DNA of 64,000 nucleotides from Lachnospiraceae bacterium (GTDB taxonomy: Bacteria > Bacillota > Clostridia > Lachnospirales > Lachnospiraceae). A model generated the notes under the pieces. That model ran no database searches and was not told where the DNA came from. It saw nothing but the letters and a program-made list of their open reading frames with translations. The stretch covers positions 54,099 to 118,098 of the forward strand of contig WRLH01000008.1 of the NCBI GenBank assembly GCA_009777715.1, given 5' to 3'. The position numbers were made by a program, and so were the translations under genes. Shown piece after piece: positions 42,129 through 50,482 of this stretch (positions are counted from its first letter, which is position 1; every line of letters begins with the position of its first letter).

Positions 42129-43706
42129 TGAGATATGATGAAATTATTTTGCATTATTTACGTGAGCATATTACAAAGGCAGATAAGCTAGCGTTTATCT
42201 CCTCGCTTTTATGTAGTCTTTTTGGCTATATGTATTTTGGGGCAAATATAATGCCCAATCATGATGGGATCTCACAGCTTTATTTTGACGCGGACGGCTC
42301 GCAATCATTTGGCCATGGAAGATGGGCGCAGGTTATAGTTAAATCTGTTATATCATCTAGATTACATACTCCTTGGTTATCGCTGGCCATATTTATGCTG
42401 GTGATGGCTTTAAGCACAGTTATTGTCGTTAGGATATTTCAGATTGAGCATAGCTTGGCAGTAGTTGGGATTGCCGCAAGTTTAACGCTAAACCCATCGA
42501 CAATTAATATGATAACATATTTTTACATGATTGACATATTTATTTTTGCCTTGTTTTTTGGAATATTGTCAATCTATTTAACGGAGCGTTACAAATATGG
42601 GGTAATTTTCGCGGTTGGTTTTCTCGCAATTTCAATAGCATTACATCAACTATTCATCTGCGTTGCGATTGCGCTTTTCTCAAGCCGTTTATTGCAAAAA
42701 TTGCTTAAAAATAAGAATGAAGATAAGGAAATTGCCGCATTTATTTTTAAGCATTTTATTCTCTTTATCGGCGCAGCAGGATTATATTCATTAATTAATA
42801 AAGCGGTTTTATCATTACTGAATATACCTTTAACCGATTACGTAACCTTAAATAGAAGCCAATTAAGCATTAATTATTTTATTGAAGGCATAAGGAAAGG
42901 TTATGGAAGTATTTTTACCCATTTTTCCATTACATATGAAGTATTAGGAACTATTGCCCTTATTGCTACTGTTAGCATATTTATTTTGGTGATAGTATTC
43001 AGCTTGGTTTTGCTGATGGCGAAAAAACACATAACTAAGCTGCAAGTTTTATTAAGTATAGCAGTAATTTTAGTACTACCGATTTTGTTAAATCCCATTT
43101 TTATTTTTTCTTCAGCCCATGCGTATTATCGGACGCAGTTTCTCTTTGTTTATGGTTTGTTTGCGGTCTATTCCTAATTGAGGGGATTAAGGTGAGGGGG
43201 GGGGGCAAAATGTTAAACAAATACTGATTTCTTCAAGTGCATTGATAATGATTTTATGTACCTTATTTGTTGGTTATAAGTGGGGAGTTTTTGCTAATGA
43301 GCTAGGAACTGCGCTTAATATTAAGAACATGAATGCCAAGGCATTATGTATCAGGATTGTTGACCGTATTGAGCAGTACCCGGATTTTGATATAAACAGT
43401 ACTCCGGTTTTAATAGTTCATGAATATATGTATCCTGACAATTCAAATTACCCGGAATCAAAAGCTTTTTTAAACCAGCATAAAAGGGTATCGATGATAT
43501 ATGAAAGTGATTATTTATTTTTGACGGTTTGGGATGGAGCAGTCTATAATTATATTAAGGACTTCATTGGAGTTAAATTCATTAATTCCGGATATGACCC
43601 AGAGTTAATCAAAGAAAGCAGCATTTTTAAGGATATGCCAGCTTTCCCGGATAAAGACTCCCTGGCTATGATTGACGGGGTTTTGGTGGTTAGATTGACG
43701 TATTGA
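42113..43706 (+). pseudogene. Frameshifted GtrII-type membrane glycosyltransferase
   Basis: The first part (42113-43177, start after a GGAGG site) has GtrII features: 'NHDGISQLYFDADGSQSFGHG', here DADGSQSFGHGRW, then 'LSLAIFMLVMAL', and many helices ending at '...YGLFAVYS' with TAA. The protein continues in another frame (about 43191-43706), giving a last helix 'LIMILCTLFVGYKWG' and an outer C-terminal domain. Joining them needs two shifts: one extra base near 43170 and a change at a G10 tract (43196-43205). Either the gene is decayed or phase-variable, or the homopolymer was misread. An intact copy would be about 530 aa. Confidence 0.75.
43196..43205 (+). repeat. G10 homopolymer tract in the broken GtrII gene
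   Basis: Ten consecutive G in an AT-rich context, exactly at the second frame change. G8 or G11 would restore the downstream frame relative to the middle frame. Confidence 0.85.
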
Positions 43707-43781
43707 TATTGCTTTGGCTGAAGTGCTAATGCCTATTAATATAGGGCCGTTAATGATATTATGCCTTGCACTAAATAAGCG

Positions 43782-43991
43782 TTATTTCCAAGAAGTTTGG
43801 AGTTGCTTCTTGTGCGTAGCGCAATCAGAAAGATATAAATTGATTAGCGTTTGATAAGGGATTCCTAAAGCCATAGATTGCCCTTTAAAGTAATCAATAG
43901 TATCTCCGTCAAGGTTTATTGTTATTTGCTTTTTAAGCTTTTTGGCATATGGGTTTTTTCTTGCGTTTGAAAAATCATATTCTTCTCTCAT
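43782..43991 (-). CDS. CopG/BrnA-like ribbon-helix-helix antitoxin, apparently orphan
   Basis: A 69-aa protein with an N-terminal 'EEYDFSNARKNPYAKKLKK' and a ribbon-helix-helix core 'QITINLDGDTIDYFKGQS' followed by 'GIPYQTLINLYLSDCA'. This is the pattern of CopG/BrnA-type antitoxins, which bind DNA and autoregulate. No BrnT-like toxin ORF is present on either side (43707-43781 and 43992-44135 are too short or empty), so it is a solitary copy. The promoter TATAAT ends eight bases before the ATG and there is no ribosome site, so a near-leaderless mRNA is predicted. Confidence 0.75.
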   Translation of the reverse strand: MREEYDFSNARKNPYAKKLKKQITINLDGDTIDYFKGQSMALGIPYQTLINLYLSDCATHKKQLQTSWK

Positions 43992-43999
43992 TCAATTAT

Positions 44000-44028
44000 A
44001 TTATAATTATTATATAATTACTCGTCAA
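44000..44028 (-). promoter_or_regulatory. Promoter of the orphan antitoxin gene
   Basis: TTGACG (44028-44023), 17 bp, TATAAT (44005-44000). The surrounding ATTATA/TATAAT symmetry could be the autoregulatory operator. Confidence 0.65.
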
Positions 44029-44135
44029 GCACAATAATAATTGCACCTTATTGCCCTTAACCTTTTCAATAACTTAAAAAACTGTTATACTATCTTAAAC
44101 ACTAAGGGCGGCTGCCCTTTTAAAAGGAGAACCCA

Positions 44136-45470
44136 ATGAACTTAAGCATCTTTGGACTTGGTTATGTTGGCTGTGTTGGAGCTGCGTGTTGCGCAAAGCT
44201 GGGCCATTACGTAATCGGCAATGATATTAACGCGAATAAGGTCAGTTTGATAAATGAGGGCCGGCCGACGATTATTGAGGCAGAAATAGACGGACTAATC
44301 AAAGAAGCTTACGGAAAAAAGCTTTTAGAAGCGACTACTGATTGCCATTATGCAGTTCATAATTCTGAAATTTCTTTTATTGCGGTTGGCACTCCAAGCA
44401 GCAAAGAGGGGCATTTGGATTTAAGCTATATTTTTGCCGTGGCAAAGCAAATCGGCGAAGCATTACGCGACAAAGATTCTTTTCACATAATCGCGATAAG
44501 AAGCACAGTTTTACCGGGAACGAATAAAAAAGTCGGCGCAATGATTGCTTCGGTATCGGGCAAAGAAAATGGAAAAGACTTTGCGATTGTATCAAACCCG
44601 GAGTTTTTGCGGGAGGGGACTGCCGTAAGCGACTATATGAATCCGCCCTTTACTTTGGTCGGGACTGATAATGAATATGCGCTTTCAAAATTCAAGGAGC
44701 TATATAAAGATATTTCGGGCGAATTTGTAGATGCTGAAATCGAGGTAGCGGAAATTATGAAATACGTAAATAATACTTTCCATGCCCTTAAGGTCGTTTT
44801 TGGCAATGAAATTGGGAATATTTGCAAAGGGCTAAATATTGACAGCCATAAGGTTATGGAGATTTTCTGTAAAGATACAAAGCTTAACCTCTCACCTTAT
44901 TATTTGAAGCCGGGTTTTGCTTATGGCGGTTCTTGCTTGCCAAAGGATTCCAAAGCACTTAAAACCCTTGCCCATGACTTGTATATTGACGTCCCGGTCA
45001 TTAATGCAATAAATCTAAGCAATGAGCAGCAAAAGCAAAAGGCGATTGAGATTATTGAAAGCAAAGGAAAGCGGAAAATTGGCATTTTTGGCCTAAGCTT
45101 TAAATCGGGGACTGATGATTTACGCTCAAGCCCAAGTGTTGATATCGTCGAAAATCTTCTTGGCAAGGGATATGAGCTTTATATTTATGACAAAAATGTC
45201 CGCATTTCCCAGCTTACCGGAACGAATGCTGATTTTATTGCGGCCAAGCTTCCGCATTTACATGAAATTATTACAGATGACATTGACGCAGTTGCCAAAG
45301 CTTCAGAAGTTTTAGTAATTACCAATAAAGAAAAGGAATTTGCCGATTTACCCGCCAAGCATCCGGGTAAAGTAATCGTTGACTTGGTCCGCCAATATGC
45401 TTTGCTTGATTATGATGGGGACTATGAGGGAATTAGCTGGGGGGATATAAACAGAAATTCATTGCCTTGA
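44136..45470 (+). CDS. algD: GDP-mannose 6-dehydrogenase (AlgD-type)
   Basis: A nucleotide-sugar dehydrogenase making GDP-mannuronate from GDP-mannose with NAD+. The N-terminal SIFGLGYVGCVGAACC is the NAD site. 'FIAVGTPSSKEGHLDL', 'IRSTVLPGTNKKV', 'SNPEFLREGTAVSDY', 'NNTFHALKVVFGNEIGNI' and the catalytic GGSCLPKD (Cys267) follow AlgD closely, including the HALKV segment that differs from UDP-glucose enzymes. It has 444 aa, the normal length. AAGGAG precedes the ATG, with a TATACT box at about 44090. It heads the second plus-strand cluster. Specificity is by motif resemblance only. Confidence 0.85.
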   Translation: MNLSIFGLGYVGCVGAACCAKLGHYVIGNDINANKVSLINEGRPTIIEAEIDGLIKEAYGKKLLEATTDCHYAVHNSEISFIAVGTPSSKEGHLDLSYIFAVAKQIGEALRDKDSFHIIAIRSTVLPGTNKKVGAMIASVSGKENGKDFAIVSNPEFLREGTAVSDYMNPPFTLVGTDNEYALSKFKELYKDISGEFVDAEIEVAEIMKYVNNTFHALKVVFGNEIGNICKGLNIDSHKVMEIFCKDTKLNLSPYYLKPGFAYGGSCLPKDSKALKTLAHDLYIDVPVINAINLSNEQQKQKAIEIIESKGKRKIGIFGLSFKSGTDDLRSSPSVDIVENLLGKGYELYIYDKNVRISQLTGTNADFIAAKLPHLHEIITDDIDAVAKASEVLVITNKEKEFADLPAKHPGKVIVDLVRQYALLDYDGDYEGISWGDINRNSLP

Positions 45471-45540
45471 GTTACCTTATTTACCTAAATACCGAAGTTA
45501 CCAAACCTAATCTACAAGTTACTAATTTGCCAAAACTGAA

Positions 45541-45630
45541 TTTACTAAAGCAAAATTTACTAAAACAATATTTACTAAAACCAAATTTACTAAATTCAAA
45601 TTTACTAAATTTACATTTACTAAATCTCGT
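45541..45630 (+). repeat. 15-bp tandem repeat, six units
   Basis: Six 15-bp units each starting TTTACTAAA with six variable bases, and more degenerate units upstream to about 45470. An open 61-codon frame across it only spells the repeat (LLKxN) and lacks a good start, so I treat it as non-coding. Confidence 0.88.
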
Positions 45631-45726
45631 CTTGACAAATCTGCCCCTTTGATTTACATTAATATCAGAGGCTTCGCAAACATTGAACCATTAGCTTTTA
45701 AAAGCAGTCGAAGCATGAGGATAACT

Positions 45727-47097
45727 ATGTTTATCGGTCGGGAAAAAGAATTGTCAACTCTTAAAATGCACTATGACAGCGAGAGCTTTGCCTGTATACC
45801 AATATACGGGCGGCGGCGGGTTGGCAAGACCAGGCTTATCGAAGAATTTGTTAAAGATAAAAAAGTCATTTTTTTTACGGCGGTTGAGGGTACATTTTCC
45901 CAAAACATGGCTATTCTTTCAAGGGCCATTTTTTTTGATAGCACAATCGCGCCTATATATGACGATTTCCAAATGGCATTGGATGCAATATTTAGTATGG
46001 CGCAGAAAGAAAAGCTGGTTTTTGTCATTGATGAATATCCGTATTTTGCCGCAAGCCGGAGTAGTGTTTCGTCCGTACTGCAATATGCGATTGACCATAT
46101 GCTCCTCAAAACTGATATGCTCCTTATCCTTTCCGGCTCATCGATGTCTTTTATGGAAAATCAAGTTTTGGGTTACCAAAGCCCTCTGTACGGAAGACGT
46201 TCGGGGCAGATAAAACTATTGCCGGAAAATTTTATGGTTTCAAGGGGATATGCTCCCAAATTCTCAAAAGAAGAGCAAGCAATTATGTATGGCGTAACTG
46301 GCGGAATACCCAAATATCTCTCATTGTTTGATGATGAAAAATCGCTTGATGAAAATCTTGAGTTCCAATTTTTTAATAAAAATAATTTTCTATTTGAAGA
46401 AACGAGCAACTTGTTAAAGCAAGAATTGAGCGAACCAGCTTTTTACAAGGCAATCATTACTGCGATTGCAACAGGGGGTTCGCAAATGAAAGACATCGCA
46501 AGCAAAACAGGAAGTGACAGCGGTGTTTGCAGCGTTTATCTGAAACCTTTAATCGAGCTGGGGATCATTCACCGGGAAATACCAATCATGGATAAACTTG
46601 AAAGCAGGAAAAGCATTTATCGGTTAAGCGATGGAATGTTCCGCTTTTGGTATCGTTTTGTTTACCAAAATGTTTCCCTAATTAACTTGGACAAAGGCGG
46701 GATAGTTTTTGAGCGGATAAAAAGTCAAATCCCTGCTTTTATGGGTGAGGTTTTCGAGAAAATTTGCATTGAGTATATGTGGTTTATCTATGATAAACTG
46801 CCTTTTGGCTTTCAAAACATCGGGCGTTGGTGGGGCAATAACCCGATCAAAAAAGAGCAGCAGGAAATTGATTTTATTGCCATTGACGCGACAAACAAAA
46901 AAGCGATTTTCGGCGAATGCAAATGGCGCAATGAGGAAATCGGCGAAAGCGTTATTGACGGACTGATCCAAAAAGCCGAGATGTTTACTTTCGAAGAAAA
47001 ATTTTATTATTTTTTCTCAAAGAGCGGTTTCACAAAGGCGGCAATGGAGAAAGCAAATAAAAAGATAATACTGGTTAATTTTGCTGAAATGTTTTAG
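45727..47097 (+). CDS. AAA ATPase with DUF234-type C-terminal domain
   Basis: A 456-aa protein of the archaeal-type ATPase (PF01637-like)/DUF234 group. Motifs: 'FIGREKELSTL', Walker A 'YGRRRVGKTRLIEEF', Walker B 'VFVIDEYPYF', sensor 'LLILSGSSMSFM', 'YGVTGGIPKYL', and a C-terminal nuclease-like segment 'QQEIDFIAIDATNKKAIFGECKW', whose E-x-D...ECKW matches a PD-(D/E)xK fold. These genes are widespread accessory elements of unclear role. ATG 45727 has GAGGA six bases upstream. It is flanked on both sides by tandem repeats, which suggests it was inserted into the capsule cluster. Confidence 0.85.
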   Translation: MFIGREKELSTLKMHYDSESFACIPIYGRRRVGKTRLIEEFVKDKKVIFFTAVEGTFSQNMAILSRAIFFDSTIAPIYDDFQMALDAIFSMAQKEKLVFVIDEYPYFAASRSSVSSVLQYAIDHMLLKTDMLLILSGSSMSFMENQVLGYQSPLYGRRSGQIKLLPENFMVSRGYAPKFSKEEQAIMYGVTGGIPKYLSLFDDEKSLDENLEFQFFNKNNFLFEETSNLLKQELSEPAFYKAIITAIATGGSQMKDIASKTGSDSGVCSVYLKPLIELGIIHREIPIMDKLESRKSIYRLSDGMFRFWYRFVYQNVSLINLDKGGIVFERIKSQIPAFMGEVFEKICIEYMWFIYDKLPFGFQNIGRWWGNNPIKKEQQEIDFIAIDATNKKAIFGECKWRNEEIGESVIDGLIQKAEMFTFEEKFYYFFSKSGFTKAAMEKANKKIILVNFAEMF

Positions 47098-47098
47098 C

Positions 47099-47193
47099 AA
47101 ATATAGCAATATAGCGAAATCGCAAATAGCAAATATAGCAGATATAGCAGATATAACCAGTATAGCAACTATAACAACTATAGCAACCATCAA
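47099..47193 (+). repeat. 9-bp tandem repeat, about seven to nine units
   Basis: Units such as AGATATAGC and AACTATAAC, regular from 47131 to 47193 and looser from 47099. It is intergenic between the ATPase stop and the GGAGGG site of the heparinase-like gene. Confidence 0.85.
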
Positions 47194-47210
47194 CTTGACA
47201 GGAGGGCCCT

Positions 47211-49094
47211 ATGCCAAAGGCGAAATGGCTGATTAACCGATTAACGGCGATGAGCGCGGAAGAGGTAATCTGGCGTTTATCGCAGCTTAAGCTTCAAAGA
47301 AAAGAAAAGCGCGCTTTTAAGAAAAAGCCTATTTTAGTTACGGCAAAAATATTTAATAAGTCACTTCAAAATCTTGTTCCTGATGAAGAGTTTTTTTACT
47401 TAAACCTAAGCAATCCCCATTTTTCATTGTCAACCTCGCTGCCTTTGCTGGGCGGATATCATTACAAGCTGCACAAAAAAGATTGGCATTACGGTTTTCA
47501 AACATCTAATCATTGGCCGAAGACATTTTCCTACGAGCTTGATTATAAGCAATGCGATGATATCGGTGACGCAAGGACCAATTGGGAATTAAACCGCCAT
47601 CTTCAATTTGCCCTATTGGCGAAAAATTATTTTGCATCCTTGGACAAAAAATATCTTGATGAATTTGAAAGCTTATTCAAAGACTGGAATAATGAAAACC
47701 CATTTCTCCACGGCATTTCATGGACCAGCGTCATGGAATTTGCGATCCGCGCAAGCAACTGGTGTTATGCTTATTGTTTTCTAAAAGCCAGAGGTGAGGC
47801 TAGTAAAACCCTTTTAGAAGAACTGAAAATCGGCATTATCAATATGACGGATTATGTTGTTTCGCATTATTCCCGCTATTCATCAGCGAACAATCATTTA
47901 GTCGTTGAAGCCTTTAGTATCGCGCAAAGCGGGATCTTGTTCCGGCATAAGCCATGGGTAGACTTGGGAATTTCACTTTTGACCAGGGAATTGCCTTTGC
48001 AAAATTATGCCGATGGGGTAAATAAAGAATTATCACTTCATTACCAGAGCTTTTATATGGAAGCAATGGGCTTAATCTTGCGCCTGCTTCAAAAAAACCA
48101 ATACCCGGTTCCTGATTCATGGGAACCAATCCTAGAAAAAATGTGCGAGTATATTTCTGACTGCCGGGGAAGATATGGGGAGATAATAGCATTTGGTGAT
48201 AATGACGATGGCAAAATCCTTGATTTAAACGGTGCTGCCTTTGACCATTATGAATATGTCCTTGGGCTTTTCAGCTTATTGCTTCCTAATAGTTATATAG
48301 AAGTCAGAAAAAGTGCGGAAAACCTAACGTGGCTTTTTACCGCAAATGATTTCAAAAAATCCCGGAGCAAACCAATATATGAGCCGGAAATATGTGCGTG
48401 TTACCGCGAGGGCGGGGTTTCGATCCTTAGGAGCAAGGACAAGCAGGTCTTAATCGGAATAGACCATGGCGAGTTAGGATTTTCAAGCATTGCCGCCCAC
48501 GGCCATGCTGATGCCCTTAGTTTTCGAATGTATGTTAAAGGGAAACCGCTCTTCATTGACCCAGGGACATATATTTATCATACCGATTTAACGAGCAGAA
48601 ATGCGTACCGGAAGACAAAAAACCATAATACAGTTTGCGTAGACGGCCGCGACCAATCGGAAATGCTGGGGGCGTTCCTCTGGGGTAAAAGGGCAAAATG
48701 CCGCCTGCTTATTTTTCGCGAAACAGAAGAAGATATTTATTTATCGGCCGAGCATGATGGATATCATCCCGAAATACATAAGCGGACTTTTGTCTACAAC
48801 AAAACGGACGAGCTTGTTATTAAGGACGAGTTTCAGACCGAGGTGATAAAGGAACTTAACTTTATCCTCGCTCGGCAAGCAAAAGTTGAATGCGATAATA
48901 AACTAAAAACGGTTAAAATAAATTTAAATAAGCTGGAAGTAAAAATAAATTTTGATAGTGACGCGGCAATTGAATTAAGCACCGGAACAACAATGGCATC
49001 AAATAAATATGGAAAACAACATGAAACCCCAACCTTTACAGCCAGAACAAACGGTAAATCGGTTAAAACGAGGGTAAAAATAGCCAAGCGTTAG
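47211..49094 (+). CDS. Heparinase II/III family protein (polysaccharide lyase)
   Basis: A 627-aa protein with an N-terminal alpha-toroid domain (about residues 1-360, e.g. 'WHYGFQTSNHWPKTFSYELDY', here HWPKTFSYELDY, and 'SANNHLVVEAFSI') and a C-terminal beta-sandwich heparinase II/III domain: 'AAHGHADALSFRMYVKGKPLF' cut to HGHADALSF, 'DPGTYIYHTDLTSRNAYRKT', 'KNHNTVCVDGRDQSEM'. Such lyases cleave uronic-acid polymers; in biosynthetic clusters they act as the lyase or epimerase-lyase of the polymer being made. No signal peptide is visible. The product of the AlgD-type enzyme upstream fits a uronate substrate. Confidence 0.88.
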   Translation: MPKAKWLINRLTAMSAEEVIWRLSQLKLQRKEKRAFKKKPILVTAKIFNKSLQNLVPDEEFFYLNLSNPHFSLSTSLPLLGGYHYKLHKKDWHYGFQTSNHWPKTFSYELDYKQCDDIGDARTNWELNRHLQFALLAKNYFASLDKKYLDEFESLFKDWNNENPFLHGISWTSVMEFAIRASNWCYAYCFLKARGEASKTLLEELKIGIINMTDYVVSHYSRYSSANNHLVVEAFSIAQSGILFRHKPWVDLGISLLTRELPLQNYADGVNKELSLHYQSFYMEAMGLILRLLQKNQYPVPDSWEPILEKMCEYISDCRGRYGEIIAFGDNDDGKILDLNGAAFDHYEYVLGLFSLLLPNSYIEVRKSAENLTWLFTANDFKKSRSKPIYEPEICACYREGGVSILRSKDKQVLIGIDHGELGFSSIAAHGHADALSFRMYVKGKPLFIDPGTYIYHTDLTSRNAYRKTKNHNTVCVDGRDQSEMLGAFLWGKRAKCRLLIFRETEEDIYLSAEHDGYHPEIHKRTFVYNKTDELVIKDEFQTEVIKELNFILARQAKVECDNKLKTVKINLNKLEVKINFDSDAAIELSTGTTMASNKYGKQHETPTFTARTNGKSVKTRVKIAKR

Positions 49095-49128
49095 CTGCTC
49101 CTAAAAGCAGCCGAAGCATGAGGTTAAT

Positions 49129-50472
49129 ATGAAAAGCACGATACTAAAAAAACTTAATACCGCCCTGCCCAGCCCGGTGAAAAAACTATTTGGGCCGCTC
49201 ATAAGGCGGAAACTTTTTTTGAATCAAGTTTTTACTGCCCAGCTAGATGAATTAAACCAATTGGACTTGGAAGAAGAGGAAGTAATAAAAAGCAAGCAAT
49301 TTAACAAACTCAAACAGACCTTAATCCATGCCTATGAACACACAAGCTATTACAAAAAACTCTTTGTTGAATGCGGATTTAATGCTTATGATTTTTGTGA
49401 CATTGCCGATATGCAAAAAATTCCGCTTCTAAAAAGGGCAGACATAACCGCGAATTTTGCCGCTTTGCAAGCTGATGATGTCAGCGATTATTATGAATCA
49501 GCGACGGGGGGAAGTTCGGGGGCTTCCCTAAAAATCCTGCTGGACAAAGATTCAATTTACCGGGAACGTGCTTTTATTTATCATTTCTGGGCAAAAAGCG
49601 GCTATGATTATCAAACCTCGAAAATAGCCTCTTTCCGGGGCGGAATCGATTTTAAAGGTAAAATATATAGATATAACCCTCTATACAATGAAGTGCAGCT
49701 AAATCCTTGCTTGATAAATAGTGATACCTTTGAAAAATATCTTTTAGCTATCGATAAGTTTAAAGCCGATTTTATCCATGGCCTGCCCTCGGCCATTTTT
49801 AGCTTTTGCAAACAGGCGAAAGCAAGTAATGAAAAACTAAAAGGAAAGTACAAGGCCGTATTTTTTATTTCAGAAAATATTTATGCTTATCAGCGCGAAT
49901 TTATCGAAAAAACCTTAGGATGCAAATCATACGCTTATTACGGGCATACCGAAAGGGCAGTTTTTGCGGAGCAAAATGCGAATCAAAATGCGAATCAAAA
50001 TGCGGACCAAAATGCGGACCAAAATGGAACAGGTTATCGCTTTAATGATTATTATTGTTATGTTGAAGTTGACAATAGCAATATCATCACGACCGGATTT
50101 GTTAATCAAAAAATGCCCCTGATCCGTTATGAGCTTGACGATAGCGCATATTATGAAAGCGGATTTTATAGCATAACCGGCCATCGCGATGGCATTTTAC
50201 ATGGGAAGAATGGCGAAATTATCTCGGCTGCTTCATTATATATCCACGATTCAGCGATGGATAAAGTGGCGAACCAGCAATTTGTCCAAGACAAAGCCGG
50301 AGCTGTGACCATGCTAATTTGCCCAATAAATGAACTTAATGAAAATGACCGGAAATCGATTGAGAATTATTATCAAGCAAAATTAGGCACAGCCATTGAC
50401 ATAAAAGTAAAAATAACACATGATATTCATTTTACCAGCCGCGGAAAATTGCCATTGATAGTGCATAAATAA
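49129..50472 (+). CDS. CapK/PaaK-like adenylate-forming protein with 12-bp repeats
   Basis: A 447-aa protein similar to phenylacetate-CoA ligase-like CapK proteins of capsule clusters. Motifs: 'LKQTLIHAYEHTSYYKKLFVE', here HAYEHTSYYKKLF, 'IPLLKRADI', 'SATGGSSGASLKI' (phosphate loop of adenylating enzymes), and 'AYYGHTERAVFAEQ'. Directly after that motif lies a 12-bp tandem repeat encoding NANQ/NADQ, about residues 282-299. 'ITGHRDGIL' and the C-terminal lid follow. Such proteins may activate an acid for attachment to the polymer; no acceptor is known. GAGG precedes the ATG, in a 21-bp segment also found before the ATPase gene. Confidence 0.82.
   Translation: MKSTILKKLNTALPSPVKKLFGPLIRRKLFLNQVFTAQLDELNQLDLEEEEVIKSKQFNKLKQTLIHAYEHTSYYKKLFVECGFNAYDFCDIADMQKIPLLKRADITANFAALQADDVSDYYESATGGSSGASLKILLDKDSIYRERAFIYHFWAKSGYDYQTSKIASFRGGIDFKGKIYRYNPLYNEVQLNPCLINSDTFEKYLLAIDKFKADFIHGLPSAIFSFCKQAKASNEKLKGKYKAVFFISENIYAYQREFIEKTLGCKSYAYYGHTERAVFAEQNANQNANQNADQNADQNGTGYRFNDYYCYVEVDNSNIITTGFVNQKMPLIRYELDDSAYYESGFYSITGHRDGILHGKNGEIISAASLYIHDSAMDKVANQQFVQDKAGAVTMLICPINELNENDRKSIENYYQAKLGTAIDIKVKITHDIHFTSRGKLPLIVHK
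49972..50028 (+). repeat. 12-bp in-frame tandem repeat in the CapK-like gene
   Basis: Units at 49972, 49984, 49996 and 50008 plus a partial one at 50020, each CAAAATGCGAAT or CAAAATGCGGAC. Copy-number changes would keep the frame and vary a loop of the protein. Confidence 0.9.
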
Positions 50473-50482
50473 AGGAACACAA

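Noticed and set aside
45467..45652. 61-codon leucine-rich ORF after the AlgD-type gene
   Set aside because: It only translates the 15-bp tandem repeat, starts at a TTG overlapping the previous stop and has no ribosome site.
45541..47193. CRISPR array
   Set aside because: The units are 9 or 15 bp with no unique spacers and no cas genes nearby.
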